Source: Trichoplax adhaerens (Eukaryota; Placozoa; Uniplacotomia; Trichoplacea; Trichoplacidae). From it: a stretch of DNA of 64,000 bases. This document shows positions 50,101-59,100 of this stretch, in pieces. Both the position numbers and the translations under genes were made by a program. A model generated the notes under the pieces. The model made no database searches. It had not been told where the DNA came from and saw only the letters and a list, made by a program, of their open reading frames with translations. Each line of letters begins with the position of its first letter. The stretch's first letter is position 1. The DNA lies in NCBI RefSeq assembly GCF_000150275.1, contig NW_002060944.1, positions 7,306,756 through 7,370,755 on the forward strand. Reading direction: 5' to 3'.

Positions 50101-53100
50101 TGTATAAATAACATTGGATCTTATCAATGCCAATGCATAAGAGGATTTTCGGGTAACGGCACGCTTTGTAAAGGTAAGATTTTAATGTAATTTATTAACT
50201 TCCTTGTTACTCTATTACCTCGATTATATATATACAGTATATATATAGATATATATGTTTCTAATATGATTCTCAAATGAAATATCGATATTTTTCTGCA
50301 TCAGATATAGATGAATGTGTGGCAATTGAACATGGATGTCATAATAAATCTGTATGTATAAATAACGTTGGATCTTACCAATGCCGATGCATAAATGGAT
50401 TTTTGGGTAACGGTACGCTTTGTGAAGGTAAGATATTTACAGTAATCTATTAATTTAATTATTATTCTAATGATCGATCATTAATATGATTCTTAAATGA
50501 AACATCGATATCTTTCTGCATTAGATATAGACGAATGTGTGACAAATCAGCATAAATGTCATAATAGATCTATATGTATAAATAACATTGGATCTTACCA
50601 GTGCCAATGCATAAATGGATTTTCGGGTAGCGGCACCCTTTGCGAAGGTAAGATTTTATTGTACTCTATTAATTAGTTACTCATGTAGGCGAGTATCAAT
50701 TATAATTCTAAAGAAAATCATAATTTTAACAGTATCTAATTTTCGAAAGGTTCTAGTAACTGTTTTATTTGCTAACCAAGTAAAACAAATAAAAGTGACA
50801 GTTCACGGGCACATTAAAATCTTCTCAGCAATAAAACTTAAATTTCTCTAAAGTATTTGATGATGGCTTTCTTTTAGATATTGATGAATGTTTAGCAAAC
50901 CAACATAATTGTCATAGCCAGGCGAACTGTATCAATGGAATTGGCTCTTATGAGTGTTTTTGTAGGGTCGGATATACAGGAAATGGTACAATTTGTGAAG
51001 GTAATTTTAACTTAGTACCGTTATAGCTGAAACTTGAATTTATATAGATTTGATTAGCTCTGATATGATAATTTGCCTTTTTAGACGTCAATGAATGCAA
51101 AAATGGCAATCGTTGCCACCCCAATAGTACCTGTCATAATAATATTGGCTCATTTAATTGTTTATGTCTAACCGGTTTTAGTGGCAATGGCACACATTGT
51201 ACAGGTATATTCAGCAAAAATACAATTGTAATTTAGCAATAAATATAATATTGAACTTCATCTGCCTGCTAGATGTTGATGAATGTGCAACAAATCAGCA
51301 CCAATGTCATCAACAAGCTATTTGTAGCAATATTCTTGGTTCATATGAATGTAATTGTCGCTCTGGTTATATCGGTAGTGGCACAAGCTGTTCAGGTTAT
51401 TTAAATTCTTAGAAAGTATCAACATGTATATTTCCTCAGTTTAATAAGATATTTAAAAGTTTTAATAAGAATTATAATTTTATTGTATAAAACAAAACTC
51501 AGATATCAATGAATGCAATGGCTTACATAATTGCAGCAGTTTGGCAACCTGTTACAATACCGCTGGCTCTTATTATTGTACCTGTAATTATGGCTTGCAA
51601 GGTAACGGAATCTATTGTTTTCGGGAAGGTAAGCATCTTATCAATTTTATCGTGATTTAACTGAATAAAAATTTTCGGCGAACGACTCGACGTATAACCT
51701 AATGTTCTATGGTGACTCTATTATCTCAGGAACTAGACTATATCCATACGGGTTGCAATTTGGTGATCGCTCATTCGGTCGCACTGATCAGGGATCGCTT
51801 TATTTATACTTATCAGAACCAATTTATTTTGTCCAGACATCGTATCGAGGAATTTATGTATGTGCTACATGATATTAATGTATAAGCTAGCATAAAATAC
51901 TAATTTTAGGCAGATAAGGGTAGTCTATATTAAGCAACGTCAGCATGAGATCATTCTGTATTAGTTTGAGTGCCCCTAGAATTACCTACATATACTGCAA
52001 TAGCTGGAAAAATGAAATATTAGTCATTAAACAGATTTATACTAACCGTCAATGACTAAAGTTGTGGCTACGCTACAAGATTGTTTTCTTTACTATCTAA
52101 AACTAATCAGTCAATGGTGCCGTAAGTTTTCATTTAGATCCTTTTTCAGTGAGGTACAACATTAATTAAACTCGTCTAAGAGAGCTCTGCATGACATAGT
52201 TAACTTTTATGGTAATGCCGTTGCATTACGTGGTCCATTTTTCGAGCTCTTATCATGATTGAAAAAATTATAATTTATTTTCATTCACAAGATATCTGCC
52301 GATGGTCTCGTTTCGTTGGGATTTCCGTATCTTGGTTTTAGACCTAGAAGATTTCCAAGACCATTTAACCGAGCTATAATTGCGCCTTATTTTGCTGATT
52401 GTGATCTTCGAAGTCAAAGTTTATCTAGTGTTTATTATCAGCAGTATTTTAGCTATCAAAATACTCCAATAGCTAAAGAAATTATTAAAAATGCCACGAA
52501 TGATGTCCAACAATTTCAACAGATTGCAGCACAGAATCCCAATAATGCTATTTATGGTGTATTTCGTGAGGTAGTAAGTAACTTTTCAGCAACTCATGTA
52601 ATTGTTATCACTTGGTATAAAGTAGTTCCTTACCCTTTCTGGTATTATTGGCGTTATCCTCCTCGTAAGGTAGGTTAAATAGTCTTTGGCAGCTATCAGT
52701 ACGCATTTATAGCATTTTTGGATTATTAACACATCATTATTTAGAGCTAAAGGCTAATAATTATAATTAACCTTTGGTTTATAGCAATTCTTGTAGTACA
52801 AATGTTAATGAACGTATGATATGATAATGGTAAAACAGAATTAAACTAAATTCTAACCTAGACTTATTCTCTAATATCTCGAAAGCATTAACACACCAAT
52901 ACAGTATACACGTCTTTGCGAGAGGGAGTTTTATACTTGCTAATACCCTATGCATAGCGATTATGCTATTATATATTCTTAATTTCGATACTTAAAGTAA
53001 TACTACGATAGTATTAGACTGGTGATTGACCTTGGATTTGAAGCTATTTTCATTGCACACTAAAAATTATGTAATGTACCTATAATTAATGAAATACTAA

Positions 53101-56100
53101 ATAATCTTGAACTAATATTACAACTAATATTTTTTCTCATCAAAAACATCAAATAGTATAATACATTCCAATTAGTATTGATATCAAACGGAGAAAATCT
53201 TTTCGGCTTGTTTAACTATGAAGTCAATGGTTTTAACTGGTGGAAAAGAACCCCATGGATAAGAGCACGTGTCGGCTATTCTTATGGTGTAGCACCTTTT
53301 TATTACGAAATACCTTGGTCGCAAAGAAGAGATCAAAACCTTCTCAGAATTGATCAATATCGAGGCAATACTGGAGAAATTGGTAAATGGGCATTCCGAT
53401 TAGATGATCCCGATATTAAACATGTTAATTACGCTAGACGCTGTACTCGCTGGTATTATGCTCAAGCCTATTCTGTTTATTATCGACGAACATTGCCAGC
53501 CTGTCCATGTCGAGCAGCACAAGCAATTCTAGATCCTAGATTTATTTATAACCGAAGAACCGGTTGTGCTATATCTCGATTTTCCTTTCCAGGTTGGGGA
53601 TGGTGGTGGTTTTGGCCAAGGACATACTTCTACTTATGGTCGAGACCGCCAAGGGTGTGTGGCTATTTTATAGTTGAATACAAATTAGAAAATAGTAGTC
53701 CCTATATTTTCTTCAAACTTGGTTGTTTATTATTTTATAGGTCCAACAACGTTGCTGTTATTCTACTAATAGAAATACGGCAGGAGCATTAATACGTTCT
53801 TATCCAGGCGGTAGCTCGTTCACTTATGTAACTCGTTCACTTCGGCAAAACGATGAAGAAGCTTATAGTGCGTGTTGTAAATTGTCGCGATTATGTTATT
53901 TATATCGAATTAGAAGGCCAATCGACACATGCCGATTTTACAGGCCACCTCGTTGGTGTAAGTACATTTCGTTCTATTCATTTTTCCTTTCCTTGTTATG
54001 AGTTAGAAAAAATAGTAAGCTCTCATTAATATTGTATATCGGATAGATTTAAATGCTGGTATTTTGCTAATGTATTTCATATTATAGCATGGATGTGGGG
54101 TGATCCACACGTTGAAACATTAGATGGGAAAAAATACAGTTTCAATGGAGTTGGAGAATACACCCTAATACGGTCGGAAAATAATTATTTTACTTTTCAA
54201 GGACGTACAAAAAGACCTTTCATTGCTAATACTACCAAATTAGCTAAAGCAACTATTTACACATCTTTTGCAATGTCGAAAAATGATTCAGATACTGTTG
54301 AAGTCAAACTTAATGAAAACAGCAATACGATCGCGATCATTATTAATAAAAATTCTACCTACAATGATAGTCATTTAATGAATGGAACAGTGCTATCATT
54401 TAACAATATAGAGATATCGAAATCAAGCACAACTTACATTATTTCGTTTACATCGGGCATATCTGCAGAAATTCAGGCAGTAACAGAAACCTTGGTTGCA
54501 TCGATCGTAACATCATCATCATTATTAGGTATTACTAAAGGTCTACTAGGTACCTATAATGGCAATGTAACGGACGATTTCTTGCGCCCCGATGGAACTT
54601 ATCTGAGTATCAACGCAACAGATGAAGAAATTTATCATCAGTTTGGTCAATTGTGTAAGCAATATCTGTGATGAGCGTCCTATTTCTCATAATGCCGTAG
54701 TTGTTTATCTTTTTATACTAGATGTATCTAAAGATGCTCTACGTAAATATGCTTTACATTTATAATCATTTTGTGATGTTTAATATGATAATCTATGAGA
54801 AAAATTTTCATTATAAGCCTTCAGTAAAATAATTAAATACCAGAAATGTTTCCTATAGCAATGCTACACCTTATGCATTTTATGAGCGTTACATGCTAGT
54901 ATTTATTTATATACGAGTGCAGTAGAACAGTTGTTTTGTTCCACTCTAAGTCTATCAGTTATTTACTTTTATAGGGCAAATCGACGGAAACGCGTCGTTA
55001 TTTACTTATCCTCCTGGTAGGGGACCCGGTTACTACAGTGATCCGTCTTTTGTACCAAATTTCTCCAAGGATATCAATTCCTTATTTGAAAATAATACTC
55101 AACTCAGAGATGAAGCTGTCAAATCTTGTAACGGAGATGCTGCTTGTCTATTTGATGCGGCAGAAACTTTAAGTTTAGCTGTCGCTGTTGGGAGTAAGAA
55201 CGTTTCAGAAAGTATCGCGACTGCACAGAAAGATATAAGTAAGTAAACCAACTACAGCAATACCTTTCAATTCTGCTATTATTAGCAGAAATTAAACAAT
55301 TTTGCATATTAAATCGTGCATTTGAGGTCATTCATTTACTTGATCGGTAGATATATTTCCGCCAACAATAACTGGTGAAAGCATCTTTAATGTAACTTTT
55401 GGCCAAGTTTTTACTACAGTATTAAATATTTCTGATGGAAATAGCAATAAGATGTTGGAATTAAATGCTGCAAATTTACCTCCTGGTGCATCAATTGATA
55501 ATGAAACTTTTGTATTTACCTGGAATGTTACCACTTACAAGAATATTTCCTTTGAATTTACCGTCATTAACTCGCACAATTTATCTGCTATATTCAAACC
55601 AGCTATCTTCATGTGTTATTGTGCTAATAATGGAACCTGCCAATACGAGTAAGCTCTCTTTACCAATGTTGAATTTGATAAAATTGATTTTAGAATTGAT
55701 ACAACATATTGACCTCAGAAAATATCATATTAGTACAGTGTGATGGTTTGGGTGTATAGTAATCTGTATAGTTTCTCCTAGATTTGATTTTAAATTCTTC
55801 AGTCAATTCCTTCTATAATTTGTTATTTTAGTTCCGAATCAATAACTATAAATGATACTGGATATGCTGTCTGCCAATGTGCTTCAGGATGGGTCGGTTC
55901 GTTTTGTACTCAAGATTTAGATGAGTGTGCTGGCAATCCTTGTTATGAGAATGTTACTTGTACGCCAATGCAAGCACCAGCTACTGGTTATACATGTGGA
56001 CTATGTCCCGGTGGGCTGCAAGGCGACGGAGTTAAGTGTTATGGTAAGAGAAAATTTTAACACGCTACCTTGATATTTTTATATCAGTATCTGATTCATT

Positions 56101-59100
56101 TTTATAACCCTAATTTATAATTTATTGCTCAACTTATAAACAAATTAATGCGCAGAGCCATTTATTTTTACGCTTATATATGCCTAATTGTACGCTATAG
56201 CGGTCAATAACATTGTCTTTTGCTATGTCATGATTTTCGTATTCTCCTAGATGTTAACGAATGTGAAACAGGTGCAAGTTTATGTAACCAAACCTGCGTT
56301 AATACCGTTGGATGCTATTCATGTCTTTGCAATGCAGGATTTGAACTTGATGCAAACAAATTTGATTGCAAAGGTATCCCTAACTCAGTTTATTCTTAAA
56401 TTCGATCTTACATTACAGCTAGTATTTAAGAGAAAATTTAACTATTCTTGTCTTATGAATGTGAGAAATTGTCCACGATTATTTTTATAATATAGAATAC
56501 CGTCAGAGATGTTTTTAATAGGTTTAAAATATTTCAGATCTTTCACTATTTGATAAAGGATGCATACCGTACCTTATAGACTTGTTTTTAAGGGTCATTA
56601 AAGAATTTACTTAACATATACTGAAAAACATGCTCGGATTCGTTTTAGACATTGATGAATGTAGCATCATTCAGCCTTGCCATCAAATCTGTGTTAACAG
56701 TTTTGGGAGTTATAGTTGCGCTTGCAACCATGGATACAGCTTAAATAGCGATAACAGAACTTGTTCGCGTAAGTCACACTGTCGGCTAATAAAAGAATAC
56801 AACATTTAGATGTTGCATGTAACATGATAATCCGCTCAATACTGTTATATTGACAATGATTTGCCCTTAATTATTTTAATAGCTATTATATCATGTAGCT
56901 CCATTTCAAATAACTGTTCACAAACATGTGCAGTGATTAACAATAAAATAGCTTGCAGCTGCAACGAAGGATTTAATTTAGCTACTGATCAAGCTACCTG
57001 TCAAGGTATCAAATGACTAAATTATCATTTTAAATATGCATAGCTTACGCCCATTCCTAAGAATGATTTTGTTAATAATATTACTCACCCACAATTCTTA
57101 GGAATGAGCGTAACATATATATATATATATATAAATAATATACAATATGTATGTCTATAATTGGCTTATTTGTAATACAGATCAAGATGAATGCACTAGC
57201 AATCCTACTATCTGTGCTCATAATTGCACAAATACGGTAGGAAGTTATAAATGTAGCTGTAGAAATGGATATCAACTTCGTGCTGATGGAAGGACTTGCC
57301 AAGGTTATTATAAATTACAAATTATATACACCGTATATGAGTATATATATATCGGCTAAATTCTAAAACTGAGGATATTTCTTTCTTCTTATATCGGGTG
57401 ACGATATTCAATCGTAGACATTGATGAATGTACTAATATAACGACTTGTCCCCTCAACACCATTTGCACTAATACTCCTGGTTCATATGAGTGCCAGTGC
57501 GTTGATGGCTTTCAGTTTATTGGAACAGAATGCGAAGGTAATGAACAGCATGTGATTAACATTTAATTCATTCCCATTATTTTATCAGTCAATTGGTCAG
57601 ACGAAATTCTGCTTCTGGTTACGTCATATAAATATACAGTCTAGTGATTTCTTAATTGAATTTAGACATAGATGAATGTAGCCGTCCGGAGCTTAATGCA
57701 TGCAACCGCTATGCATCTTGTGTAAACTTTGCTGGTAGTTACAACTGTCTATGTAAAAGCGGTTTTGATGGAAATGGAATTGTTTGTACTGGTAAGCTTA
57801 TGGGAAAGAATAGTATTACAGCATTATTGACTTAAATGCTAGGTAGATCTACAGCAATATTAGTTTGCTAAGTAACAGCACCTGTATAATATTATTGCTT
57901 AGACATCAATGAATGCAATAACATTAACAACTGCTCAAGCAATGCTCAGTGCCAGAACGATATTGGTAGCTATCGCTGTATTTGCAGAAATGGATTTACT
58001 GGCAATGGATTTACTTGCACAGGTGATACTAATTCCGTTTAGATGATGGACTAAGGACTACATTCTAAGCTTTTTTGCTTGGCATTGCTATACTAATGCT
58101 AATGGCTGTATTTTGTTTAGATATCAACGAATGCGACAACTTATCAAGCTGTAGGAGAGAGGAGATCTGCTATAATACTCTTAGTAGTTATTATTGTGCA
58201 TGCAAGAAAGGATTTTATTTGGATTCCAATACGAATAGTACAACGCATTGTAAAGGTAGGAAAATTCACCGAAAAATTAATATTAGTACTTTACTAGCTG
58301 CAGTAGCATGGTATGTTAATAGTTAAAACAATATTACAGATACAAATATCGCAACTATTGCATGATGTTATTGATTTTTTCTTCGCTGGAAGCGCTTAAT
58401 TATGTTTTGTAAAGATATTACCATATACAAAAAGCTATAAATTAGCGTAACTATACACCCAATTAGATTTTATATCAACAGCTGCTTCATTGTAATCGTT
58501 AAGTAAAGATTTTAATAGATAAATATTACTATTTACATCTGTTATAAAATCTATAAGGTATGTACGTAGCTGGGCTTCTGTGGATATAAACCATAAACTA
58601 AAAACTAATTTTACGTTATCTTATGATTAGCTGGCCTATACTATGTTGGAGAAATTAAACTTAATGGTAGATTTACCTCTGATTTAAGCAATAAGGGTAG
58701 TCAGGCTTATTTATTATTAACCACTGAAACCGTTAATAAGGTAGAGCTGAGAATGAAAATTTATATCCGATGCTCTAATATTCTTTTAGCTTTAATGGTA
58801 TTCTATATTTCTTAAAGCTAAATGCAGCATTATTAGCGGATATTAGAACTCAATATACAGTTCGGCAATTGATCATTACCAACGTGAGGTTAGTTCCCTA
58901 TGGTCATAATTTTGCAAAGAGAGCGCTTTTGTTGATAGTACAATTGCATTAAACATCGTATTATCACCTGTATTTCTTATACTTAAAAAGGCCTGGAAGT
59001 ATAGTTATCGATTTTTCTATAACGCTGCTACCAAATGCTACATCAGTAACGGCTCAATTTCTGGATAGTGTTACCAATCGAAGTATCAAACAAATCGGCA

